A stretch of 64,000 nucleotides of DNA from an uncultured Bacteroidia bacterium (GTDB lineage Bacteria > Bacteroidota > Bacteroidia > Bacteroidales > F082). Both the position numbers and the translations under genes were made by a program. Positions 34,471 through 43,700 of the stretch are shown one piece after another (position 1 is the stretch's first letter; each line of letters opens with the position of its first letter). The notes beneath the pieces were generated by a model. That model did not search any database. It saw only the letters and a list, made by a program, of their open reading frames with translations, and was not told the DNA's origin. Location of the stretch: positions 26,565 through 90,564 of the forward strand of contig CADCJI010000012.1 of assembly GCA_902801625.1 (NCBI GenBank), written 5' to 3'.

Positions 34471-34541
34471 CAGATTTCAAGTTTTTTATGGCGATTGGTA
34501 TGATAATTGAATGAAAAATTACGAATAAAGCGTGAATTTCA

Positions 34542-34549
34542 TATTTTTG
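34542..34549 (+). promoter_or_regulatory. -7 element of the lipoprotein gene at 34571
   Basis: TATTTTTG, 21 bp before ATG 34571. It overlaps the earlier in-frame ATG at 34532, ruling that start out. Confidence 0.6.
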
Positions 34550-34570
34550 TACCCCAATTTTTTCGACGAA

Positions 34571-35287
34571 ATGAAAATAATGACAAAATTATTGATGGCG
34601 CTTCTTGTATTGGCCTTGATTATGCCTTCGTGTAATAAAGGTCCAGGAGAGGGCGGTACAGGAACGGTGCAAGGCTTTGTGAAACTTGTGCATCATCCCG
34701 ATGACGACTATACTTTGACCCCTGACACCATGGCTGCCGCCAAAACGGATGTGTTCATCATCTATGGTGACGAGGCGTATTTTGGAAATGATGTGGAAAC
34801 GGGAGCCGATGGCATGTATCAGTTTGAATATCTGCGTCCTGGCGATTATACCGTGTTTGCCTATTCCACTTTGCCCTCAGGCGAAAAGGTAGCCGTTTAC
34901 GAGTCGGTCAACCTGCAACATGGTGCGGTGATGAATGTGCCAACACTCTACATCCACGATGGCAAGGCTTACGGCACTTCCATCGTAAAGGGTCGCGTAC
35001 ATGCCACCTATTACCACAACGGCAGTTACCGTGGCGAGGCTTGGGCTTGTGAGCATCGTGTCTATATCCGCAGGGTAGGCGAGGATATTCCCTTTGATGA
35101 CACCCGTGTGGGTCCCGATGGCTATTTTGCTTTCCAGAAGCTGCAACCCGGCGAATATGAGGTGTTTACGGCTTCCGATGATATTACCACAGAAATCCCC
35201 GATTTTGTCTTCCAGACCGTCAATGTTGAGGAAGCGGGGCAAATCTACGAGATTGAGGAACAATTTGAAGTGATTATCAACGTGTAA
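34571..35287 (+). CDS. Lipoprotein with carboxypeptidase-regulatory-like beta domains
   Basis: 238 residues from 34571. Lipobox ALIMPSC gives a lipidated Cys near residue 21. Two similar beta domains follow: GADGMYQFEYLRPGDYTVFAY and VGPDGYFAFQKLQPGEYEVFT, the pattern of CarboxypepD-regulatory/prealbumin-like domains. No enzyme motif; probably a surface or periplasmic structural lipoprotein. No close functional clue in the neighbours. Confidence 0.75.
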   Translation: MKIMTKLLMALLVLALIMPSCNKGPGEGGTGTVQGFVKLVHHPDDDYTLTPDTMAAAKTDVFIIYGDEAYFGNDVETGADGMYQFEYLRPGDYTVFAYSTLPSGEKVAVYESVNLQHGAVMNVPTLYIHDGKAYGTSIVKGRVHATYYHNGSYRGEAWACEHRVYIRRVGEDIPFDDTRVGPDGYFAFQKLQPGEYEVFTASDDITTEIPDFVFQTVNVEEAGQIYEIEEQFEVIINV

Positions 35288-35330
35288 CAGACGGGGCCTA
35301 TGATAAGCTTAGGCACCCTCGACTTCAGTA

Positions 35331-35364
35331 AAAGCAAAGGTCCCTGAGCCCGTCGAAGGGCCGA
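35331..35364. repeat. 34-bp dispersed repeat, second copy
   Basis: Identical to 28765-28798 over 34 bp. Lies 30 bp before the next start codon. Confidence 0.8.
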
Positions 35365-35394
35365 TTTAAAAGAACCCCAAATCATCTACTGAAT

Positions 35395-35823
35395 ATGAAG
35401 AAACTATTGTTTTTATTGGTATTTTGCGCCTGCGCTTTTGGCACCATGGCCCAGTCGGTTTCGGAGAGCACCATCCAGAAACGTGAGAATCGCAAAGGCA
35501 TGGTGTTGAAGGAGTGGAATACGGCGGCTGGCGACAAACGCGCTTTCCTTGACCGCGTGACGACTTACGACGAGATGGGCCGTAAGATTGAGGAAATCGA
35601 GTATGCCAGCTATGGCCAGAAATGGCGCATCGTGTTCGAGTATCCTCAAAATAGCGACATCACGGCCAAGGTGGTGCGCGAAATCGAGTACAACGACCGC
35701 GACAAGGTGACCCGAATCCGCAAGTACGAGTACAACGACGACGGCTCTAAGAAATGCCAGAAGAACTATTATCCCAATGGCAAGCTGGAATCGGTAAAGA
35801 CCTTCGAATACGTCCCCAAATAA
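35395..35823 (+). CDS. Small exported protein of unknown function
   Basis: 142 residues with a signal peptide (MKKLLFLLVFCACAFGTMA-Q). The mature part has short beta-turn repeats such as RVTTYDEMGRKIEEIEYASYG and KIRKYEYNDDGSKKCQKNYY-like segments, reminiscent of YD/MORN-like antitoxin or rhs-type repeats but too short to assign. It ends 3 bp before the VTC-domain gene, so it may be the first gene of that operon. Confidence 0.65.
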   Translation: MKKLLFLLVFCACAFGTMAQSVSESTIQKRENRKGMVLKEWNTAAGDKRAFLDRVTTYDEMGRKIEEIEYASYGQKWRIVFEYPQNSDITAKVVREIEYNDRDKVTRIRKYEYNDDGSKKCQKNYYPNGKLESVKTFEYVPK

Positions 35824-35826
35824 ACT

Positions 35827-36639
35827 GTGGAAGAGATTCTCGACATAGTGCAAGGCATGAAGTCCATCACCTTGGATGAGATGAGTGCCGTGAAGCTGAT
35901 GAACCGCATCGACACGAAATATGTGGTGACGGAGTGTCAGCTTCGCGCCATTTTGTTGGGAATCTGCGACAACTATTATGCCCAAGAAGTGGAAGGCAAC
36001 CGCCTTTCGCCCTATAGCACAGTCTATTACGACACGCCAGAGCTGACGATGTACCTTATCCACCACGACCGACATCTGGTGCGTGACAAGGTGCGGGTGC
36101 GAACCTATGTTGACTCCCACTTGACTTTCTGCGAGGTGAAGCACAAGAACAACAAAGGGCGCACGAAGAAAAAACGCATCGAAGTGGAGCCTATCCCGAA
36201 CATCCTCGACAACCCCGAGGCGGCGGCATTCTTGGCTGAGAAACAGCCTTACGATGTGAACACCTTGACCCCACATCTTGTCACTATTTTTGACCGGTTT
36301 ACGCTGGTGAATTACGACAAGACTGAGCGTCTCACCATCGACTGCAACCTTCGTTTCGAGAACCTGCGCAATGGACATACCGCCTCGATGGCGCCACTTG
36401 CCGTAATGGAGCTCAAGCAGGACGGGCGCGCTCACTCGCTGCTGAAAGATGTGCTTTTTGAATTGAGAATCAGACCGTTCAAGGTCAGCAAATATTGTAT
36501 CGGCACCTGCCTGACCTGTCCCGAGGTGAAGCAGAACCGGTTTAAGAAGAAACTGAGGAGAATTGAAAAGTTGAAAGTCGTCAGCTATCAGCCGTCAGCC
36601 GTCAGCTTGGTAGAACCAGAGCTGATTGCTGAAGGCTGA
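35827..36639 (+). CDS. VTC-domain polyphosphate polymerase-like protein
   Basis: 270 residues from a GTG start. The VTC tunnel-type fold is indicated by MNRIDTKYVVTECQLRAIL, STVYYDTPELTMY, KVRVRTYVDS, FCEVKHKNNKGRTKKKR and VMELKQDGRAHS, with the basic and acidic residues that bind triphosphate and metal. The last 18 or so residues are encoded by a dispersed palindromic repeat (36577-36652), so the C terminus looks newly acquired. Followed by DUF4956, a frequent partner. Polyphosphate synthesis is inferred from family only. Confidence 0.85.
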   Translation: MEEILDIVQGMKSITLDEMSAVKLMNRIDTKYVVTECQLRAILLGICDNYYAQEVEGNRLSPYSTVYYDTPELTMYLIHHDRHLVRDKVRVRTYVDSHLTFCEVKHKNNKGRTKKKRIEVEPIPNILDNPEAAAFLAEKQPYDVNTLTPHLVTIFDRFTLVNYDKTERLTIDCNLRFENLRNGHTASMAPLAVMELKQDGRAHSLLKDVLFELRIRPFKVSKYCIGTCLTCPEVKQNRFKKKLRRIEKLKVVSYQPSAVSLVEPELIAEG

Positions 36640-36652
36640 ATGCTGATAGCTA
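36577..36652. repeat. Palindromic repeat covering the 3' end of the VTC gene
   Basis: AGCTATCAG (36583-36591) pairs with CTGATAGCT (36642-36650), with repeated GCCGTCAGC-type units inside. The VTC stop codon (36637) lies in it. Confidence 0.7.
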
Positions 36653-36687
36653 ACAATTAAACAATTAAACAAACAACAATCAACAAT

Positions 36688-37416
36688 ATGAACCTACTAC
36701 AAATCAACCTGCAGGATTTCGATCCTGACATTGCGCGCGAGTTTGGCGGTGGTGCCTCCACCATGGATTTCCTCGGTGTGCCGCTTTTCGATGCCCAGAG
36801 TCTTTGGACGACTTTGATCCGCTTCGTGTTCAACATCCTTGTCTGCTGGGTCATCATTCATTTCTTCTATTACAAGAAGGCCAACCGCAAGGATTATTAC
36901 TTCACTTTCATCATGTTTGCCGCGGTCATCTTCCTCATCATCTCGCTGATGGAGAACATGAAGATGAACATCGCCTATGCCTTGGGTCTCTTTGCTATCT
37001 TCGGCATGATACGTTACCGAACGGAGACCATCAAGATCCGTGAGATGACCTACCTCTTCGTGGTGATGGGTTTGAGCATTGTCAACGGCATGGCACTCTC
37101 GACGAGTTATATTGAGCTTTTGGCAGTGAACCTCATGGTGGTGTTGATTATCTGGATGTTAGATGGAACAAAGCTGCTGAAGCACACTGCCACGAAGATT
37201 ATCCTGTACGACCGTATCGAGAACACTAAGCATGGCAAGGAAGAAGACTTGAAGGCTGACCTCATCGAGCGCACGGGCCTCGACATCTCGAAGGTGGAGG
37301 TAGGGCATATCGACTACCTGCGCGATGCGGCTTTCGTAAAAGTGTATTACAAACCTATCGACGGCGAGGTGAATACGATTGATACGATTACGAAGCTAAA
37401 AGACTTTGATGTATAG
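36688..37416 (+). CDS. DUF4956 membrane protein
   Basis: 242 residues. Three to four hydrophobic segments lie between about 45 and 165 (LIRFVFNILVCWVIIHFF, YFTFIMFAAVIFLIISLM, a third near IVNGMALSTSYIELLAVNLM), with the conserved FAIFGMIRYRTETI loop. A cytoplasmic C-terminal domain of about 75 residues follows. DUF4956 proteins are usually next to VTC-domain genes, as here. Function unknown; a membrane partner of the polymerase is a reasonable guess. Confidence 0.88.
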   Translation: MNLLQINLQDFDPDIAREFGGGASTMDFLGVPLFDAQSLWTTLIRFVFNILVCWVIIHFFYYKKANRKDYYFTFIMFAAVIFLIISLMENMKMNIAYALGLFAIFGMIRYRTETIKIREMTYLFVVMGLSIVNGMALSTSYIELLAVNLMVVLIIWMLDGTKLLKHTATKIILYDRIENTKHGKEEDLKADLIERTGLDISKVEVGHIDYLRDAAFVKVYYKPIDGEVNTIDTITKLKDFDV

Positions 37417-37466
37417 ACTATGGCCTATGGCTGCCTTTGCGTAAAGGCAAGCCATTGGCCATAGTC
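37416..37466. repeat. Palindrome between DUF4956 and DUF2490 genes
   Basis: GACTATGGCC (37416-37425) pairs with GGCCATAGTC (37457-37466), with GCCTTTGCGTAAAGGC inside. It begins on the DUF4956 stop codon. Confidence 0.7.
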
Positions 37467-37490
37467 ATAAGCCATAGTCGAAAAAGAAAA

Positions 37491-38168
37491 ATGAAGAGGT
37501 TATTACTCATAGTAATATTGTTGGCATCGCTTAGAACTTTTGCGCAGAGCGAACGGACCACCGACTTCGGCGGCATTGTCTCGGCTGAGGCGGAGGCCTC
37601 TTTGGGTGGACCATGGGGCTTGTCGGCAGAAGAGGAGTTGCGCTTCGACCACAACTTTTCGCAGTTCGACCGTTGGCTCAATTCGGTGGGCGTGGACTAC
37701 AGCTGCCTGCACAACCGCATGAACATTGGCCTCACCGCCGATTATGTCCGTCGCCACAACGACCGAGGCTATTACGAGAACCGTGGCCGTTTGGGTTTGC
37801 AGGTGACCTACACGGAGGAATACCGTCGCTTCAAGTTTCAGGTGCGTAGCAAGGCTATGGGTACTTTCTTCGATGAGCGCACATGCGAACATCGTGTGAA
37901 TCCGAGGCTGTATTGGCGCAACCGCTTGAAGGTGACCTATCAGCCCATGAACAGCCGTTGGAAATATGCGCTCTCCACTGAATTGTTTTGGCTCACCAAC
38001 GACCCCAAGAAAGGCGGCCTCGACAACCTGCGCACGGTGCTTTCGGTGGATTACCGCCTTGCGCGGCGATACACTCTTTCGGCCTTTGCCCGAATGGACA
38101 ACGATCTTTGGGTTAATAATCCAGTTGACAGATTTTATTTAGGCCTGACATTGAAGGCGAAATATTGA
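37491..38168 (+). CDS. DUF2490 outer-membrane beta-barrel protein
   Basis: 225 residues from ATG 37491, which begins a clean signal peptide (MKRLLLIVILLASLRTFA-Q). The mature part alternates charged and aromatic beta strands, such as WGLSAEEELRFDHNFSQFDRWL, and ends in YLGLTLKAKY, a typical outer-membrane barrel end. It closes the VTC-DUF4956 operon. The 38169-38403 gap after it shows no gene. Confidence 0.8.
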   Translation: MKRLLLIVILLASLRTFAQSERTTDFGGIVSAEAEASLGGPWGLSAEEELRFDHNFSQFDRWLNSVGVDYSCLHNRMNIGLTADYVRRHNDRGYYENRGRLGLQVTYTEEYRRFKFQVRSKAMGTFFDERTCEHRVNPRLYWRNRLKVTYQPMNSRWKYALSTELFWLTNDPKKGGLDNLRTVLSVDYRLARRYTLSAFARMDNDLWVNNPVDRFYLGLTLKAKY

Positions 38169-38403
38169 TGGTTTTCTTTGTTGACGCTGCTTGCAGGCTT
38201 CTATTTTGTCTTTGTCATTGGCAAGGAGGGCCAGAAAAATGTGGCAAGATGGTGAAAAACCATAGACAACCCCATAGACAAAGGGGTATGTTCGGATTTC
38301 TTAATAGTTGAAATCCAATTCTTTATAAAATTCATTCATTGCTAATTGATAGACAAGGCGGTCGAAGGGCTTGACATGTCATTTTTCGCATTGGAGGATG
38401 GTA

Positions 38404-38411
38404 TATCTTTG
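38404..38411 (+). promoter_or_regulatory. -7 element of the lipoprotein gene at 38455
   Basis: TATCTTTG matches TAnnTTTG, about 43 bp before ATG 38455. This makes the earlier frame start at 38371 unlikely. Confidence 0.6.
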
Positions 38412-38454
38412 CAGCAAACAAATGTCTGAATTAGTAACCTTAAAATCTACAACT

Positions 38455-39693
38455 ATGAAAACAAAAGTCTTAGCTTTGAGTCTTGTACTCATCGGAATGT
38501 TGGCGGTCACCTCTTGTACTAAGGAAAAGACTGGCGGCAATTTCTCCTTCTCCGGTAAGGTGCAGAAAGGTCCTTTCGTGACGGGCGCCACTATCACCGT
38601 CAACGAACTCAACGAAAACCTTGGACAGACCGGTAAGTCGTTCACCACCTCTATCGCTTCCGACGACGGCAGTTTCAGTCTCAACAATCTTGAGATGGAA
38701 TCGAATTTGGCCTTGCTCTCCGGCAATGGCTTCTATTTTAACGAGGTGCTTGGTCAGCTCTCGTCATCACAAATTACTTTGCAAGCCATCGCTGACTTGA
38801 CTGATGAAGAAACTGTCAACATCAACGTGCTGACCCATATCACCAAGTCCCGCATCGAGACCCTTGTGGGAGAAGGCATGAGTTTCGCTGATGCCAAACG
38901 ACAGGCTGAAGGTGAATTTCAAGATTTTCTCGGTGTGACCGAACATTTCAATCAAGGCTTCGAACAGATGTCCATTGCCTCGCAAGGTGACTTCAACGCC
39001 ATGCTGCTCGCCTTCTCCATCATCCTGCAAAGGCCGTCCAACAACATTGCTGTAGTTCCCACCCTTCCAGCCGAGTTGACCTGGCTCATGACAAGCCTCT
39101 CCACCGATTTTGCTAGCGATGGTGCCGTTAACGACGAAGCATTGGTTGATACGCTGCTCTACAATATCTCAATACAAAACCAGAGGTACATCAGGCAACG
39201 TATCCAAAACTACTATTCCGGACTAGGCCAAAATGTGGAAATTCCTGACTTTGAGTCATATATCGCGATGTTCCAAGCAGCACACCAGGAATTGGTCACC
39301 GAATTCATCTATCCCGACGAGGCCAGTCCTGTACCAGAACTTGGTCCTGGAGGCGAAGTGGCTAACATCCTCGTGAAAGATGTGACACAATTTGACGGCA
39401 CGCATGCCTATGTTGTAGCGGCTATCACGCCTCTACGGAAGAACCTTAAGGTGAAAGTCACGGGTAATGTACGAGTTGATGCAGGCCTCAACAACGGCTG
39501 GGTCATTACCGATAACTCTAATAATGGTTTCACCATTGAGCCACAGCGTCAAAACGAGCTTGTCTCAATGCTTGTTTACCTCAAAGGCGATAGTAAAGAC
39601 GGCTCCGCTACCATTGAATATTATGAAGACTCCGACACGCCGACCTTTACCAAGCAAATCACATGGACAGGCGGTTGGTCTCCTTTCAAATAA
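38455..39693 (+). CDS. Large lipoprotein of unknown function
   Basis: 412 residues from 38455. The lipobox AVTSC puts the lipidated Cys near residue 21. A Carboxypeptidase-like beta segment (FSGKVQKGPFVTGATITVNELN) is followed by a mostly helical region (about 110-290) and a C-terminal beta domain. The N-terminal layout occurs in other Bacteroidetes lipoproteins with no known role. It is closely followed by a terminator and a T9SS cargo gene. Confidence 0.7.
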   Translation: MKTKVLALSLVLIGMLAVTSCTKEKTGGNFSFSGKVQKGPFVTGATITVNELNENLGQTGKSFTTSIASDDGSFSLNNLEMESNLALLSGNGFYFNEVLGQLSSSQITLQAIADLTDEETVNINVLTHITKSRIETLVGEGMSFADAKRQAEGEFQDFLGVTEHFNQGFEQMSIASQGDFNAMLLAFSIILQRPSNNIAVVPTLPAELTWLMTSLSTDFASDGAVNDEALVDTLLYNISIQNQRYIRQRIQNYYSGLGQNVEIPDFESYIAMFQAAHQELVTEFIYPDEASPVPELGPGGEVANILVKDVTQFDGTHAYVVAAITPLRKNLKVKVTGNVRVDAGLNNGWVITDNSNNGFTIEPQRQNELVSMLVYLKGDSKDGSATIEYYEDSDTPTFTKQITWTGGWSPFK

Positions 39694-39721
39694 GTGGAAC
39701 ACACAGGTCCGTTCCAAATTG

Positions 39722-39772
39722 AAAAAGGGGATTGCACATCCCCTTTTCGAGGTCAGCGGATTGCTAATCCGC
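39722..39772. terminator. Terminator followed by a REP-like palindrome
   Basis: AAAAGGGGAT (39723-39732) pairs with ATCCCCTTTT (39738-39747). GCGGATTGCTAATCCGC (39756-39772) is a separate palindrome. Confidence 0.7.
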
Positions 39773-39810
39773 AGGAACAGAATTAGTTAACAATAAAAAC
39801 AAATAATACC

Positions 39811-40557
39811 ATGAAAAAGCATTTGATATTAGCCGTACTTCTAATGGCGGCGCTAGGCCTTAAAGCCCAACAGGGCGAAATCATTTATGTGGACTTTGAA
39901 CCCGATTGGATTGCTCAAGACAGCTTTGACACTTTATGGATTGATTTTGATCAAGATGGAACCCGTGACCTCTTGTTTTATTGGAAATTAAATGGTGCAG
40001 CAACTGTGCAAACATTAGTAACTGCTGAAAGTTGGGAAATTCATCCGATGAGAGACAACGACACCATACCTCCCTACCCCGCTATTTCTGAAATCGAAGA
40101 ATTATGGGTTACGCATCCAAATGTGCTTCCACCTGGTGGATATCATCCGTATGGTTCATCTCTAAAATGGGCAGTGCGCCACAGAGTAGGGGAGCACTAT
40201 TATTATGGATGGTTTCAAATACTACAATATGTGTCCTTTGACAAATACGCCTACTGCACCATTCCCGACTATCCTCTGATGTGGGGCCAAACAGACCTCA
40301 CTGGCATAGAGGAAAACGGAGAATCTTCTGCTTTCGCTATAGTCCATCCTAACCCAACCAAAGCTTTTGTTTCTATTATAGGAGAAGACCTACGACAGGC
40401 CGAGGTAATCAATACACTCGGACAACTGGTGCTCAGCATTCAAGGCAAGGGCAACGAACTCCACATCGATATGGCCGCGCTGCCTGCCGGCGTTTACTTT
40501 GTCACCATTGCCAATGAGGAAGGGAAGAAGTGTGTGCGCAAGGTGTTGAAGGAGTGA
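39811..40557 (+). CDS. T9SS-exported protein with C-terminal sorting domain
   Basis: 248 residues. Signal peptide (MKKHLILAVLLMAALGLKA-Q), then about 150 residues of unassigned beta-rich sequence. The C-terminal type A sorting domain reads VHPNPTKAFVSIIG, AEVINTLGQLVLSIQG and LPAGVYFVTIANEEGKK, ending in KVLKE. Surface or secreted fate is expected. This is the second T9SS cargo in the window. Confidence 0.85.
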   Translation: MKKHLILAVLLMAALGLKAQQGEIIYVDFEPDWIAQDSFDTLWIDFDQDGTRDLLFYWKLNGAATVQTLVTAESWEIHPMRDNDTIPPYPAISEIEELWVTHPNVLPPGGYHPYGSSLKWAVRHRVGEHYYYGWFQILQYVSFDKYAYCTIPDYPLMWGQTDLTGIEENGESSAFAIVHPNPTKAFVSIIGEDLRQAEVINTLGQLVLSIQGKGNELHIDMAALPAGVYFVTIANEEGKKCVRKVLKE

Positions 40558-40609
40558 ATAGAAGGAGCAAACATGCTTAAAGCCTAAACCGAATCACCTT
40601 TTTTTCAAC

Positions 40610-40643
40610 AAAAAGCCATTTTTCTTTGGGAAATGGCTTTTTT
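40610..40643 (+). terminator. Hairpin terminator after the T9SS cargo gene
   Basis: AAAAAGCCATTT pairs with AAATGGCTTTTTT, a stem with a T-run. Confidence 0.85.
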
Positions 40644-40660
40644 GTTTCAGTAAAACTTTC

Positions 40661-40668
40661 TACTTTTG
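40661..40668 (+). promoter_or_regulatory. -7 element of the alpha-2-macroglobulin gene
   Basis: TACTTTTG matches TAnnTTTG, 34 bp before ATG 40703 and directly after the previous terminator. Confidence 0.6.
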
Positions 40669-40702
40669 TACTCTCGAATCTATTCACTAAAACCTAAACG
40701 AT

Positions 40703-43700
40703 ATGAGAACAAAACAAAGAATGAAAAAAATCGGCAGCATCGGCCTGGTGGCTGCCTTGCTGCTGCTCTGCTTCTTGACTTCATGCGGCAAGAAGGGAAC
40801 AGACGGACAGAATGCCTCTTTCGTGGAGCGCATCCAGCCCATCAATGAAGCCCTGCTGCCCTTGCTGGACAGCTACACCTCGGGTGTGGTCGCCGCAGGC
40901 GAGCCCATCGTGGTGCGCTTCAAGAACCCCGAGACGATGAAGGTGAAGTTTGGCGAGCCCATCTCCGCCAAAGCCTTCCAGTTTACACCCGCCCTGAAAG
41001 GCAGTGCCTACTGGGTCGATGAGAACACCGTCGGCTTCCAGTACGACAACATCGACAAGGAACAGAACTATGTCTGCAAGTTCCGCGTCTCCGACTTTGT
41101 GGACTGCGGCTCCGAGCAAGCCCTTGAGTTCGGCTTCGGTGTGCGCCGCCAGAACTTGAGCCTTGTGGCCCAGCAGCCCATCTGCCTGTCGAACGAAACG
41201 ATGAACTACAACCTGCGTATCGCCTTTGCCGTGCCTGTCGACCAAGATGAGGCCGTCAAGATGTTTGATGAGGGCTTCCGCAAGAGCCATCCCGTGGAGA
41301 TGACCTATGTCGGAAATAATGTCTATGACTTTGAGATTCAAAATTTTGAGCGTAAGAGTGAGAACTACAATGTGTATGTCATCCTTGACGGCAAGGCTGT
41401 CGATGCCAAAGCCAAGATGGAACGCGACTTGACCATCTATGCACAAGGTATCTTCATCCCTCTGGCCTTCGATGTCGATCAAAGCTCCGACCATGCCACC
41501 TTGTTCTTCAGTCAGCCGCTGAAGGAGTCGCAAAACCTCATGGGCTTTATCACCAAAGACAATAACTTGGGCTATAAGGCTGACATCAAGGGGAATAAGA
41601 TTGACTTCTATTTCGACAAGAGCAACCTCTACAGATACCAGTTGGATGAACTGAAGCTTGGCGTGAAAAGCGGCATCCGTTCCGACAATGGCATGGTGCT
41701 TCAAGAGGACTATGAGTATGCCTTGGACCTGACCGAAGTGCAGCCTAAGGTGCGTTGGACCGATGATGGCGTCATCATTCCCAATGTGGATGAGACAACG
41801 GTCTATTTCGATGCCATCTGCCTGAATGGCGTGACATTGAGAATCATCCGCGTCTTCGACGACAACATCCTTTCATTCCTGCAGGACAACGAGCTGACCG
41901 AGACCTACGGTGTGCGCAAGGCAGGCCGCTTGGAGAAGAAAGTGCGTCTGGCCATCGACAACCCCTATCCCAACCAGTGGAAGACTTTCCCCATCAAGCT
42001 TTCTGATTATGTGAAGGTAGAGCCGGGTGCCATGTATCAGCTGAGCCTCAACTTCGGTCCAGCCGATTACACTTTCGCCTCCGACGAGATGAGGAATGCT
42101 GTTGTTGACAACAACGATGAGAAAGAAGCCGATTATTGGGACGGTGAGGGCTACGACTACAAGGAATACCGTTATGATGGCGAATACGGTGATCCCAATG
42201 GCTACTATTATTATAACTATGTGGAGAAACAGAAGAACATCGTCGTCAGCGACCTCGCTGTGACGGCCAAGATGGGTCGCAACGATTTGGTGGATGTCTT
42301 TGTCTATCGCATCTCTGATGCCCAGCCGGCAGCGGGCGCACAGGTGGTGGCCTACAACTTCCAGAAACAGGAACTCAGCAAGGGCACTGTCGATGGCAAG
42401 GGTCATCTGCAACTGCAATGCGCCAATCGTCCCGCTTTCGTGGTGGCTACCGACAAGAAAGGTAGCAAGTCAGTTATCAAGCTGAACGATGGTAATGCCT
42501 TGTCGTACAGCCGCTTCAATGTTTCAGGTGAGCCTGTAGAGAAAGGTGTGACAGCCTTTGCTTACTCCAACCGTGGCGTTTGGCGTCCCGGCGATGACCT
42601 GCAACTCAACCTCATGCTTAACGACCTGGAATCCTCGCTGCCCGATGACTATCCCGTTGTCCTCGAGGTGATTGATGCCAATGGCCGTCTCTATGCCAAG
42701 CAGGTGAACACCAAGCCTGTGAACGACATCTATTGTTTCACCGTCCCGACCAATGTGTCGGATGAGACGGGTCTTTGGACGGCACGCTTCAAAGTGGGTA
42801 CAAGCACCATCACCAAGAACCTCCGTGTGGAGACCGTGAAGCCCAACCGTTTGGAGATGAAGTTTGACCTGCCTGAGGTCATCAGCCTCTCGCGCAACGA
42901 GCGTGTCAACCTGAATGCGAAATGGCTCAACGGCATGAAAGCCAATGGTTTGAAGACCGAAGTGGATGTCCAATTGCGTGGCGGACAGACTTCGTTTAAG
43001 GAGTTCCCCAACTATTCTTTTGTCAATGAGATGCAAAGCTTTGAACCTCAAGAGATTTCGCTCTTCAGTGGGCAGCTGACTGCTGAAGGCAACACAAATG
43101 TTGGCTTTGGCCCTCTGGAGGATGTGTATGCCGCTCAGATGATGAACGGTACTTTCATCGTGAAGGTCTTTGAGCAGGGTGGCGATTTCAGCATCGCCTC
43201 GTTCACTTCGAAGCTGTCGCCTTACGAGCGTTATGTGGGTGTCGATTTGCCACCAACTTCCTCGAAATACGGTAGCTATTATGACACGAACAAGGATTGG
43301 AAGTTCAACATCGCCATGGTCAATGAGAATGGCACGGCTTGCAAGTCGTCGGTCGCTTTGGACTATGCTCTTTATAAGCTGGATTACTACTGGTGGTGGT
43401 CGAGCGAGGATGAATACAGCCTGCAACGCTATGCTTCAGGCACTTACAAGGCTCCTTATCAGAATGGTAGCCTGACCTGCAACGGCACCACTTCGGTGAC
43501 CTTCAACATCCCGAACGAGAAATGGGGTAGCTACCTCTTCATTGTCAACGACAAACAGGGTAGACATACCTTCGCCAAGGTCATCAACTTCGACTGGGGT
43601 TATGGCCACTCTTCATCTGCTTCGGGTGCTCCTGCCCAGCTTTCGCTGAAGACCACGGCTGAGAGTTACGAGGTAGGCGAGAAGATGGTGGTGACCTTCC

